Positions 56,614 to 64,000 of a stretch of DNA of 64,000 nt are shown piece by piece. How positions within the stretch are numbered: the first letter of the stretch is position 1; each line of letters opens with the position of its first letter. A program made the position numbers and the translations under genes. The stretch is taken from the NCBI GenBank assembly GCA_015487555.1, contig WFPK01000025.1, positions 1 to 64,000 on the forward strand. Direction: 5' to 3'. The notes beneath the pieces were generated by a model. It saw only the letters and a program-made list of their open reading frames with translations, made no database searches and was not told the origin of the DNA. Origin of the DNA: Phycisphaerales bacterium. GTDB lineage: Bacteria; Planctomycetota; Phycisphaerae; Phycisphaerales; UBA1924.

Positions 56614-58719
56614 ATGCTCAATGAACGCGATGCTCTGATGGATCCGGCGCCGATCAGCCCTGCCCAAGATGCGCCGAGCAACCGGATCGCTTGGATGCTT
56701 CGCATCGGCACGCTCTTGGGGTTGGCGATTGTGCTCGGGCGGGTGGTGCAGCTTCAGGTTGCGCCCGGTGAGCAGCTCGAAGGGTTTGTCGCAGCGCGCC
56801 AGACCACGCAGACACTCAAATCCGTGCGGGGCGATCTGCTCGATCGGCGCGGGCGGGTCTTGGCGACGACACGCGTCGGATATCGTGTGATTGTCGATCC
56901 GGTGGGGTTGCATCAGGCGATGAAAAAAGACCCGGCTGTGATTGACCGGGTGATCGTGAGTCTCGGGCAGGTCATCGACCTGCCGATCGAGCAGATCGCG
57001 GATCGGTTGATCTCGAAGATGGTGCGCAACGAGCAGATTCGTGTCGCTGCCAAGACGCAATCGACTGCGCCAAGTTCGGCATCGTTCGTGATGGCCACGC
57101 TCGGTTCCAATACCGAGTCGGCACCCAAACCGATCAAGCGCTCGCGCTATCTGCCGATGGGCTCGCCGATGGATCAGGCCAAGACCCAAAGGCTGCGCGA
57201 GCTCATCAAAGAACAGAACCTGGCAGGGGTGACACTCGAACATACACCCATGCGGGTGCAGACCGGCGAAGCACTGGTCGGTTCGATTGTCGGCAAGTTC
57301 GGATACACACCCGAAGGCACCGAGCGCACCGGGGTATTGGGCGCGGAAAAGCTTTTCAATGCCCGGCTCATCGGCGAGGACGGGTCAAAGACCTATGTTC
57401 GCGATGCCAAAGGACGCCCGCTTTGGGTCCAACGCGGGGCATGGGTTGAGAGCAGCAAAGGGCAAGATGTCCGATTGAGTATTGATCTCGAACTCCAGCG
57501 CATGGTGCACGAACAGCTCGTGCGCGGCGTTGAGGACGCCGACGCAGCGGGCGGACGGGCGATTGTGCTCAACCCACACACCGGCGAAGTGCTCGCGATG
57601 ACCGATGTGCTCCGCGAGATTCCGGGTCTGCAAACGGTGCAGTGGTGGGATCCAAAGTCAGATACGCCTCGCCCGACGATGCCCGAGGTGAAGGATCAGC
57701 CCAGATACAAGGTGCTCCGCGATGATCCGCATCGGGAGACCGAGCCCGCGCTGGCCTACAACCGATGCTTGCAGGATGTCTACGAACCCGGATCAACCTT
57801 CAAACCCTTCGCCTGGACATTGGCCAAGTCCAAAGGCTTGCTCCCCGACGATGAAGTGCTCGACATCAAACAGAAATCGGCCCGCACTGAATATGGGCGG
57901 GTGATCACCGATGTGTATTCATATCCCGATCTCGACAACTGGGACGCGGTGCTCCGATATTCGTCGAATATCGGGATGTGGAAAGCGACCTCAAGACTCA
58001 CCCATGACGAGCTCCGCCTGATGGTCGAATCGCTCGGGTTTGGGAATCGAACCGGGATTGGGTTGGCGGGCGAGTCGAGCGGGATTGTTCGATCGAAGAA
58101 GGATTGGACGGACTACACGCAGACCTCGGTGGGGATGGGGTATGCAGTCGCGGTGACGCCGATCCAGATGGTCCGGGCGTTCTCGGTCTTTGCGCGCAAA
58201 GGCGAGATGGCAGGGACATTGCCCGAGGTTCGTCTTTCCGCTGCGGGCGATCGGAACAAACCTGGCATGGTTGGCGATGAGATTGTCGTCGAGCGGGTGT
58301 TCAGCGCCGAGTCGGTGCAGCGGACGATCGCGCCGATGCGTGAGGTTGCCCAGCGGATGGATAAGAATGCTGCCCGTCAGTATCCCGATGATCCCGAGCC
58401 CAGATATTCGATGTTCGGCAAATCGGGCACGACATTGATCTCGATGGTGCCCCCGGCGGGGCTCTTGGCGCCCAAGAGCAAACGGACTTACTACGAGAAG
58501 CAGCACCATTCGAGTTTCATTGTTGCAGCTCCCGCCGACGACCCCGAGATTGTGGTGTTGGTGGTGATCGATGACATCGGCCCAGAGCGTGTAGACAAGA
58601 AACAGCACTTCGGATCGTGGGTCGCAGGCCCGGTGGTTCGCCGCATTGTGGAGGATGCTCTTCCCTATTTAGGGGTGGAGGCAGACATCGAGCCGGATGA
58701 AGTTGTCGCTGGACAGTGA
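56614..58719 (+). CDS. ftsI: Penicillin-binding protein, FtsI/PBP2-type transpeptidase
   Basis: VRGDLLDRRGRVLATT; YEPGSTFKPFAWTLA (SxxK), YSSNIGM (SxN), FGKSGTTLIS (KSG). Confidence 0.9.
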   Translation: MLNERDALMDPAPISPAQDAPSNRIAWMLRIGTLLGLAIVLGRVVQLQVAPGEQLEGFVAARQTTQTLKSVRGDLLDRRGRVLATTRVGYRVIVDPVGLHQAMKKDPAVIDRVIVSLGQVIDLPIEQIADRLISKMVRNEQIRVAAKTQSTAPSSASFVMATLGSNTESAPKPIKRSRYLPMGSPMDQAKTQRLRELIKEQNLAGVTLEHTPMRVQTGEALVGSIVGKFGYTPEGTERTGVLGAEKLFNARLIGEDGSKTYVRDAKGRPLWVQRGAWVESSKGQDVRLSIDLELQRMVHEQLVRGVEDADAAGGRAIVLNPHTGEVLAMTDVLREIPGLQTVQWWDPKSDTPRPTMPEVKDQPRYKVLRDDPHRETEPALAYNRCLQDVYEPGSTFKPFAWTLAKSKGLLPDDEVLDIKQKSARTEYGRVITDVYSYPDLDNWDAVLRYSSNIGMWKATSRLTHDELRLMVESLGFGNRTGIGLAGESSGIVRSKKDWTDYTQTSVGMGYAVAVTPIQMVRAFSVFARKGEMAGTLPEVRLSAAGDRNKPGMVGDEIVVERVFSAESVQRTIAPMREVAQRMDKNAARQYPDDPEPRYSMFGKSGTTLISMVPPAGLLAPKSKRTYYEKQHHSSFIVAAPADDPEIVVLVVIDDIGPERVDKKQHFGSWVAGPVVRRIVEDALPYLGVEADIEPDEVVAGQ

Positions 58720-58810
58720 AGATAGGCAAGGCGTCTTTCGTGGCGTGTTGGCCAAAAAAACCACGAAAAAGTATGGTTTTGATCCCACATGGGTCTTGTA
58801 TGGGAAAGAT

Positions 58811-58824
58811 GTTTCGCGTATCCT
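58811..58824 (+). promoter_or_regulatory. Shared upstream motif GTTTCGCGTATCCT (candidate promoter core)
   Basis: Matches GTTTCGTGTATCCT at 59872-59885, both ~100 bp upstream of paralogous PEP-CTERM-like genes. Confidence 0.4.
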
Positions 58825-58911
58825 CTTTGCCAATGAGTCACCCAATTGTGGGTGTGAGGAACGATTGAACACCGCGCGTTTCTTACGCGATTCGTGGTTC
58901 ATAGGGAGAGG

Positions 58912-59631
58912 ATGATGCAGAGAGTACGAATCACAGCAGCGATGATTGCAATGATCGCAGGGGTTGCCCAGGCGGAAGTATACACCGACGCAACGAATGA
59001 CATTCACAGCAATATTGGGAGTGGTGCTGACATTCTCAATATCACGCAAGTTAAAGTGACCAACGATGCCAACTTTATCTACTTCGCGATCAGCGTAACA
59101 GGCGATCTCGATGCAGTGAACTGGGGCAAGTATGTCATCGGGATGGACACCGGGCGCAATGCGGGCGAGAACTCGAATCCTTGGGGGCGAAATGCTGACT
59201 GGGGACGCGGAATTACTGATTTTGTAGGCTCGTGGGCTGATGCTGGTGGCTCAGGTGTTGGTGCCGAGTTGTTCGCATGGAATGGTGGATGGAGTCTGAC
59301 GGATTCGACCAATGGTGCGGGCACCGAAATTATGGGTGATGACGCAGATCATGCAGCGGGCATTCAGCGTATCGCCATTTCGCTCGCAGCGCTTGGGCTT
59401 GGTAATGGCGATGTGCTCGAGTTTGATGTTTTCTCGACCGGGGGCAACGGCGGCGATGCGGGAGTCGATCACCTGAGCCGATCCGATGCATCCACCGACT
59501 GGTGGACGAACCAATCCCTTTCTGGAGAGTTCTTGTCGTACACCGTTCAGGTTGTGCCGTTGCCGAGCTCGGCAATGGCGGGGCTCCTTGGGCTCGGTGG
59601 TCTGGCAGCATTCAAACGGCTACGCCGATGA
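58912..59631 (+). CDS. Secreted protein with PEP-CTERM-like tail, paralog 1
   Basis: Signal peptide MMQRVRITAAMIAMIAGVAQA; C-term VVPLPSSAMAGLLGLGGLAAFKRLRR. Confidence 0.85.
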   Translation: MMQRVRITAAMIAMIAGVAQAEVYTDATNDIHSNIGSGADILNITQVKVTNDANFIYFAISVTGDLDAVNWGKYVIGMDTGRNAGENSNPWGRNADWGRGITDFVGSWADAGGSGVGAELFAWNGGWSLTDSTNGAGTEIMGDDADHAAGIQRIAISLAALGLGNGDVLEFDVFSTGGNGGDAGVDHLSRSDASTDWWTNQSLSGEFLSYTVQVVPLPSSAMAGLLGLGGLAAFKRLRR

Positions 59632-59675
59632 GCAGGCCATAGCGAATGCATTGAAAAGTTCACACTTGGAGAACG

Positions 59676-59706
59676 CACACCCGGCCAAAAGCCGGGTGCT
59701 TTTTTG
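59676..59706 (+). terminator. Rho-independent terminator
   Basis: CACCCGGC caaaa GCCGGGTG CTTTTTT. Confidence 0.85.
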
Positions 59707-59871
59707 AAGTGAAATCAACCAAGCACATCGGTGCCGGCCTCCCAAGGAGGGACCAGCGCCTGCGTACGCCCTGCGAACAAAGTCCGTTCAAGTAAGTTTT
59801 CGTGGAATAAAGCCCGAAAAACGGGTAGAAATTGGCAAATCTGATCTCTTTCCGCGTTGTTTAGGAAACAA

Positions 59872-59885
59872 GTTTCGTGTATCCT
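59872..59885 (+). promoter_or_regulatory. Shared upstream motif GTTTCGTGTATCCT (candidate promoter core)
   Basis: 13/14 identical to 58811-58824 at similar spacing from the paralog start. Confidence 0.4.
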
Positions 59886-59978
59886 TCACATGGACAACGG
59901 GCCCATTTGGTGGGTCTGTGAAGAGAGCGTCTTCGAAAATCGCACATTTGTGTGAAACTGAGAATGGAGAAAAGAGAG

Positions 59979-60695
59979 ATGAGAAAAGCACTGATGACAG
60001 CTGCTGCCCTCGCGATGGTCGCAGGCGTAGCACACGCGGATGTTTACACGGACAACTCGGGGATGGAAGCCGATGGCGGCGATATCGCAGCTGCATTCGC
60101 AGGCTTTGACCATCTGGACATCACCCAGGTTGAAGTGACCAACGATGCCAACTTCCTTTACTTTGATATTTCGGTTGCGGGTGACCTCGATGCAACCAAC
60201 TGGGGCAAATACCTCATCGGGATGGATACCGGTCGTGTTGCAGGGACCAATACAGACGCATGGGGACGCAACATTGATTGGGGCTCGGGTATGACTGACT
60301 TTGTTGGTTCATGGGCCGACGATGGCGGGACGGGCATTGGTGCCGAGCTCCACGCATGGGATGGCGCTGCATGGAACTTGACCGATGCGACTTATGGCGC
60401 AGGTACCGAAATCATGGGTGACGATGCCAATCATGCTGCGGGCGTGCAGCGCATCGCCGTTTCGCTCTCGGCACTGGGTGTCGGGGTTGGCGATGTCATC
60501 TTCTTCGATGTTGCCACCACCGGCGGCGGGTTCGACCCAGGGGTCGATATGTTGAGCCGACAGGATGCAGCAACCGATGGGTGGGGCACCCAGTCTGTCT
60601 CGGGGCAGTACCTGTCGTACACGATCATTCCTGCACCAGGTTCGGCAGCACTGCTGGGTCTTGGTGGGCTCGTCGCTCTGCGTCGTCGCCGCTGA
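59979..60695 (+). CDS. Secreted protein with PEP-CTERM-like tail, paralog 2
   Basis: MRKALMTAAALAMVAGVAHADVYTDNSG...; shares DITQVEVTNDANFLYFDISVAGDLDATNWGKYLIGMDTGR with paralog 1; C-term IIPAPGSAALLGLGGLVALRRRR. Confidence 0.88.
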   Translation: MRKALMTAAALAMVAGVAHADVYTDNSGMEADGGDIAAAFAGFDHLDITQVEVTNDANFLYFDISVAGDLDATNWGKYLIGMDTGRVAGTNTDAWGRNIDWGSGMTDFVGSWADDGGTGIGAELHAWDGAAWNLTDATYGAGTEIMGDDANHAAGVQRIAVSLSALGVGVGDVIFFDVATTGGGFDPGVDMLSRQDAATDGWGTQSVSGQYLSYTIIPAPGSAALLGLGGLVALRRRR

Positions 60696-60751
60696 ATGAA
60701 TCATCAGCCAAACGGTTGAGAGACCAATGGTTGAAAGACAAAGCTACGAAT

Positions 60752-60785
60752 CGCACCCGGGCGGAAGTTCGGGTGCGTTCTTTTT
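60752..60785 (+). terminator. Rho-independent terminator
   Basis: CGCACCCG ggcggaagtt CGGGTGCG TTCTTTTT. Confidence 0.75.
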
Positions 60786-60795
60786 GAATCTCATA

Positions 60796-61848
60796 TTATC
60801 GCGTGATCGGGGATTGTCCCATCACGATCCGGTTGCGTGAGCCCACGCGGACGATCTGGGCGATGAACTGCTGATACTCGAGATCAAGCTGGCGCAGTGT
60901 GGTGCCTTTGGGGAGAGCGGTCAAGAGTGTTGCCGGGCCGGTGCGCCGGGTGTTGAACTGGCGCAGATCGTGCTCATCGAGCTTGGATCGAAACGCACCC
61001 GATGCCGTATCTTTGAGGAGTTGATGCAGGGCCGATTGATAGCGCCCGCCTTGCCCTTCGTTGAGGAAATGGATCAAGGCCCAGACCTGCGCGTAGTAGG
61101 TCAGCGCGGTGGGTTTGCCGGTCGAGGCGCCCATGAGGTCTTGGGGGCGCAGGGTCAGCAGCGAATGGATCGGCATCAGGGCGTCGCGGTTGTGTGCGTC
61201 GCGGAGCTGATCGAACCGCTCGGTGTTGGCCCAGGGGAGGAATCGTGGGTGATCGGGGAACTGCTCGTCCCATTTGAACCCTTCCATTATGCACGCGACG
61301 CCCTCGTCGAGCCAGACGGGCATGGGGTCTTTGAAGGTCGAGTGGGCGTATTGATGCCACCCTTCATGGGCGCAGATGACGAAGGAGTCTTTGGGGCCGA
61401 TGTCGTAGAAGACGCCGATCTGCTTGGCCGAGTATCCGCCTCGCTCGATCGAGAGGTAGATGCCTGCGCGATCGCCCATGAGCGATCGGGTGAGGGTCTC
61501 CCATTGGTTGCGGGTGTCGAAGAAGTAGGTCTCGATGGGCTGATTCGGGCGAGGCAGTCGGGTGATATCGGATTGATAGTGCAGGATCGAGAGCTCGACG
61601 AACGAGGGTAATCGTTCGAGGATTTTGCGATCGGTTGAGGTGGTGCGGATGATCGAGTTGGGGGTGTAGTACGCCCAGCCTGTGTGCCCTTTGAATGTCC
61701 AAAGTTGACGGTCGGCAACGAATCGGGAAACATCGGTGCTTGGATTGATCGCTGGGCCAACCTGCCCGGTTGGCTGGCGCACAGGCACAGAGGCGCACCC
61801 CGCGAGCAGGGTTGCGCCGAGTCCAAGTGTAAGCCAAAGGCGGCTCAT
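60796..61848 (-). CDS. DUF1570-like lipoprotein, putative HExxH metallopeptidase
   Basis: Lipobox LLAGC; ICAHEGWHQYAHSTFKDPMPVWLDEGVACIMEGFKWDE (HExxH plus downstream E); ATGA overlap with valS stop. Confidence 0.78.
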   Translation of the reverse strand: MSRLWLTLGLGATLLAGCASVPVRQPTGQVGPAINPSTDVSRFVADRQLWTFKGHTGWAYYTPNSIIRTTSTDRKILERLPSFVELSILHYQSDITRLPRPNQPIETYFFDTRNQWETLTRSLMGDRAGIYLSIERGGYSAKQIGVFYDIGPKDSFVICAHEGWHQYAHSTFKDPMPVWLDEGVACIMEGFKWDEQFPDHPRFLPWANTERFDQLRDAHNRDALMPIHSLLTLRPQDLMGASTGKPTALTYYAQVWALIHFLNEGQGGRYQSALHQLLKDTASGAFRSKLDEHDLRQFNTRRTGPATLLTALPKGTTLRQLDLEYQQFIAQIVRVGSRNRIVMGQSPITR

Positions 61849-64000
61849 CCGAGTTTGTCCAATGCGGACTTGGTCGCGTCGCGGTCTTTTTCGAGCCCGG
61901 CGAGCTGATCGCGGGTTTGCTCGACGAGATGGGCGGGTGCTTTGTCGGTGTAGCCGGGATTCGAGAGCCGACCCTTGATACCCTTGATGGATTTTTCGAT
62001 GGCTGCGAGTTCTTTTTCGAGCCGATCTTTTTCCGCGCCCGCGTCGAGTGCGTCAGCGAGATTCGAGAGCTGGTACTCGCTGCCCTCGAAGGTAAACGAC
62101 GCTGCCTGCCCGTCGGGGGTGTCGGAGGTGATGGATTCGACCCCGGCGAGGGTTTCGATCAAAGGCGACCACCGCGCGATATCCTCAGCGAGCGATCCCG
62201 ATGCGTGCAGGACAATCCGGCGCTTGGGCGCGACCTGCGACTGGGCCCGGACCTCGCGGATGGTCGAGACCAACGAACGAATCCGCTCGTAGGCCTCCTC
62301 AGCCACTTCATCACGCAGCTCATCGTCAGGCTCGGGCCAACCAGATTGGCAGAGGGTCTGGTTCGATTTCGTGGGCGCAAAGCCGAATCCGGAAATCTCG
62401 CCCAGCGGGATGTCGGCGAGTTGCTCACTCAGGGTTTCGGTGATGAAGGGCATGACCGGGTGCATCAGGCGCAGGATACTCTCGAACACGAGTCGAAGCA
62501 CCGCCCGCTGGTTCGGGTTCTCGGCGATGGTCGGCTTGATCGACTCAAGATACCAATCACAGAAATCACGCCAGAACAGATCATACAGCGTATCGGCGTA
62601 GTCCTTGAACATGTAGTTGCGCTGGGCGGTGTTGATCTTGTTGGTCGCATCAACCACACGCGAGAGCATCCATCGGTCGATCAGGGTGAGTTCCTGCGGA
62701 TCAATCGGCATGCCGATAGGAACAGGATTCTTTTCGAGCATCATCATCGAGAACTTGGCGGCGTTCCAGAGCTTGTTGCACAGGTTGCGTCCCAGATCGA
62801 ACTTGGGCGATGTGTTTTTGCCGGTGGATTCGTCGCGGACGACGGGCATGCGGACATCCTGGGTCTGCGTGGTCATCTGGCAGAGGGTGAACCGCATCGC
62901 GTCAGCGCCGTGGGAGTGGATGATATCGAGGGGGTCTACGCCATTGCCCAGGGACTTGGACATCTTGCGTCCTTCGCCGTCTTGGATCATGGCGTGGATG
63001 AAGACATCTTTGAAGGGGGCAGGGCCAGGTTGATTTTCGGTGGCCCGGTTCGTCGAACCGGGTTCTTGTTGTGCTCCTTGAGGTTCTGAAGACCCGGCTC
63101 GGCGAGCCGGGCCACCGGGGAGGAAGTACCGGTTGAACATGGTCATCCGCGAGACCCAGAGGGTGATGATCTCGCGGGCGGTGGTGAGGACGGAGGTCGG
63201 GTTGTAGGCCGCGAGCATGGACTCGAAATCTTCGATCCCAGTGGAGGCTTTGGCAGCGGCAGCGTCGGGCCAGCCCATTGTCGAGAGCGGCCAGAGCGCA
63301 GAGGAGAACCAGGTGTCGAGGACATCAGGGTCTTGGGTGAATGTACATGATTCAAGAAACTCAACTACTTCGTGATCTGACTCATCCTTTACACATACAA
63401 ACACTTGCTCATCGGTTGAAAGCCATGGCTCATACATTTTGCCTACTGGTCTATTATTCAACCAAACTCTACCTTCTTCGATAAGTTGATTGATCCGTTT
63501 ACTAAAATCAACTACACGCTCTTGCTGTGAACGGTCTTTGGTTCCTCTTCCAATACCAACAGGAATAGGGGGTTCAACAAGGCGCTCGCCGGAACGAATC
63601 CATGTAGGTTTCGAACTCCACACCGGAATCCGATGCCCCCACCAAAGCTGTCGGCTGATGCACCAGTCGCGGAGGTTGTCGTGCCAGGTTTCGTAGGTTT
63701 TGGCGTAGCGGGCGGGGTGGAAGGACATTGAGCCATCGGTTGATTCCCCGGTGGCCCGGCTCGCCGAGCCGGGTTCTTCAGATACACCAGTCAGTGCTGA
63801 TATCACCGACTCGCTGAGCAAACAATGTAGCCATTCATGGCGATGCTTGGTCAGTTCTGCCTTGATGGGATTGTCAACGATGTAGGTGAGGTGGTCAACA
63901 TATTCATTTTCATCTCGAACAATCCGATCAAAGTGTTCATCTTGCCAGAGAGAACCGGTGCGGTTGGACTGGCTGTTGATTGTTCGTGCGGTGTATCGTT
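61845..64000 (-). CDS. valS: Valyl-tRNA synthetase C-terminal half, in an open frame running off the window; frame contains palindromic elements and a RAYT-like segment
   Basis: TYETWHDNLRDWCISRQLWWGHRIPVW, QDPDVLDTWFSSALWPLSTMGWP, PFKDVFIHAMIQDGEGRKMSKSLGNGVDPLDII, C-terminal coiled-coil. ORF track starts at an internal TTG only because the frame is open to the edge. Confidence 0.9.
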   Translation of the reverse strand, partial: RYTARTINSQSNRTGSLWQDEHFDRIVRDENEYVDHLTYIVDNPIKAELTKHRHEWLHCLLSESVISALTGVSEEPGSASRATGESTDGSMSFHPARYAKTYETWHDNLRDWCISRQLWWGHRIPVWSSKPTWIRSGERLVEPPIPVGIGRGTKDRSQQERVVDFSKRINQLIEEGRVWLNNRPVGKMYEPWLSTDEQVFVCVKDESDHEVVEFLESCTFTQDPDVLDTWFSSALWPLSTMGWPDAAAAKASTGIEDFESMLAAYNPTSVLTTAREIITLWVSRMTMFNRYFLPGGPARRAGSSEPQGAQQEPGSTNRATENQPGPAPFKDVFIHAMIQDGEGRKMSKSLGNGVDPLDIIHSHGADAMRFTLCQMTTQTQDVRMPVVRDESTGKNTSPKFDLGRNLCNKLWNAAKFSMMMLEKNPVPIGMPIDPQELTLIDRWMLSRVVDATNKINTAQRNYMFKDYADTLYDLFWRDFCDWYLESIKPTIAENPNQRAVLRLVFESILRLMHPVMPFITETLSEQLADIPLGEISGFGFAPTKSNQTLCQSGWPEPDDELRDEVAEEAYERIRSLVSTIREVRAQSQVAPKRRIVLHASGSLAEDIARWSPLIETLAGVESITSDTPDGQAASFTFEGSEYQLSNLADALDAGAEKDRLEKELAAIEKSIKGIKGRLSNPGYTDKAPAHLVEQTRDQLAGLEKDRDATKSALDKLG
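63039..63116. repeat. Family B double-hairpin element, in frame inside valS (78 bp)
   Basis: GGTGGCCCGGTTCGTCGAACCGGGTTCTTG...GAAGACCCGGCTCGGCGAGCCGGGCCACC; reverse complement aligns with 10772-10850. Encodes GGPARRAGSSEPQGAQQEPGSTNRAT. Confidence 0.9.
63750..63779. repeat. Family B half-element (single hairpin), in frame inside the valS ORF
   Basis: GGTGGCCCGGCTCGCCGAGCCGGGTTCTTC, nearly identical to the first arm of 10772; encodes EEPGSASRAT on the minus strand. Confidence 0.88.
63812..64000 (-). mobile_element. C-terminal part of an IS200-like Y1 / REP-associated tyrosine transposase (RAYT), open to the window edge
   Basis: Minus-strand translation RYTARTINSQSNRTGSLWQDEHFDRIVRDENEYVDHLTYIVDNPIKAELTKHRHEWLHCL matches the family pattern [Y/F]TAR.IN...RTG.lWQ.e.FDRIVRde.E...l.YI..NP.KA.L. 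Confidence 0.82.

Noticed and set aside
1-64000. rRNA, tRNA or CRISPR loci
   Set aside because: None recognised by eye; a tRNAscan/Infernal run would be needed to exclude a missed tRNA.

Overview
This 64 kb window is high-GC and gene-dense. Its features look like a Phycisphaerae-type planctomycete chromosome: PEP-CTERM-like tails, a dockerin-like anchor, RGLCLACGY..CPECG zinc ribbons, and TPR-sulfotransferases. About 46 protein-coding genes can be supported. They include alaS (partial), holB, fliS/fliD, deoC with two ALDH genes, an RseP-like protease, two CNNM/CBS proteins, S41 protease, tsaD, an RF-like GGQ protein, hflX, nadB, four TPR-sulfotransferases, a hybrid histidine kinase with two PilZ-receiver proteins, gyrB, an rsmH/LysM/FtsL-like/ftsI remnant, and valS (partial). 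I saw no rRNA, tRNA or CRISPR array. The most interesting signals are: (1) the valS reading frame at the right edge is fused in frame to what looks like the C-terminus of a REP-associated tyrosine (Y1/RAYT) transposase, and carries two in-frame palindromic elements that also occur as an intergenic copy near 10.8 kb; (2) a second family of dispersed 'double-hairpin' repeats (2.7, 27.8 and 49.7 kb) with compensatory changes; (3) a PilZ-J-domain fusion; (4) a PilZ-receiver paralog pair in which one copy has lost both the RxxxR motif and the phospho-acceptor Asp; (5) a split ALDH16-like pair; (6) poly-C tracts at the 5' end of a DinB-like gene with a metal-binding tail. All calls come from reading the sequence and from family knowledge. 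No search was run.
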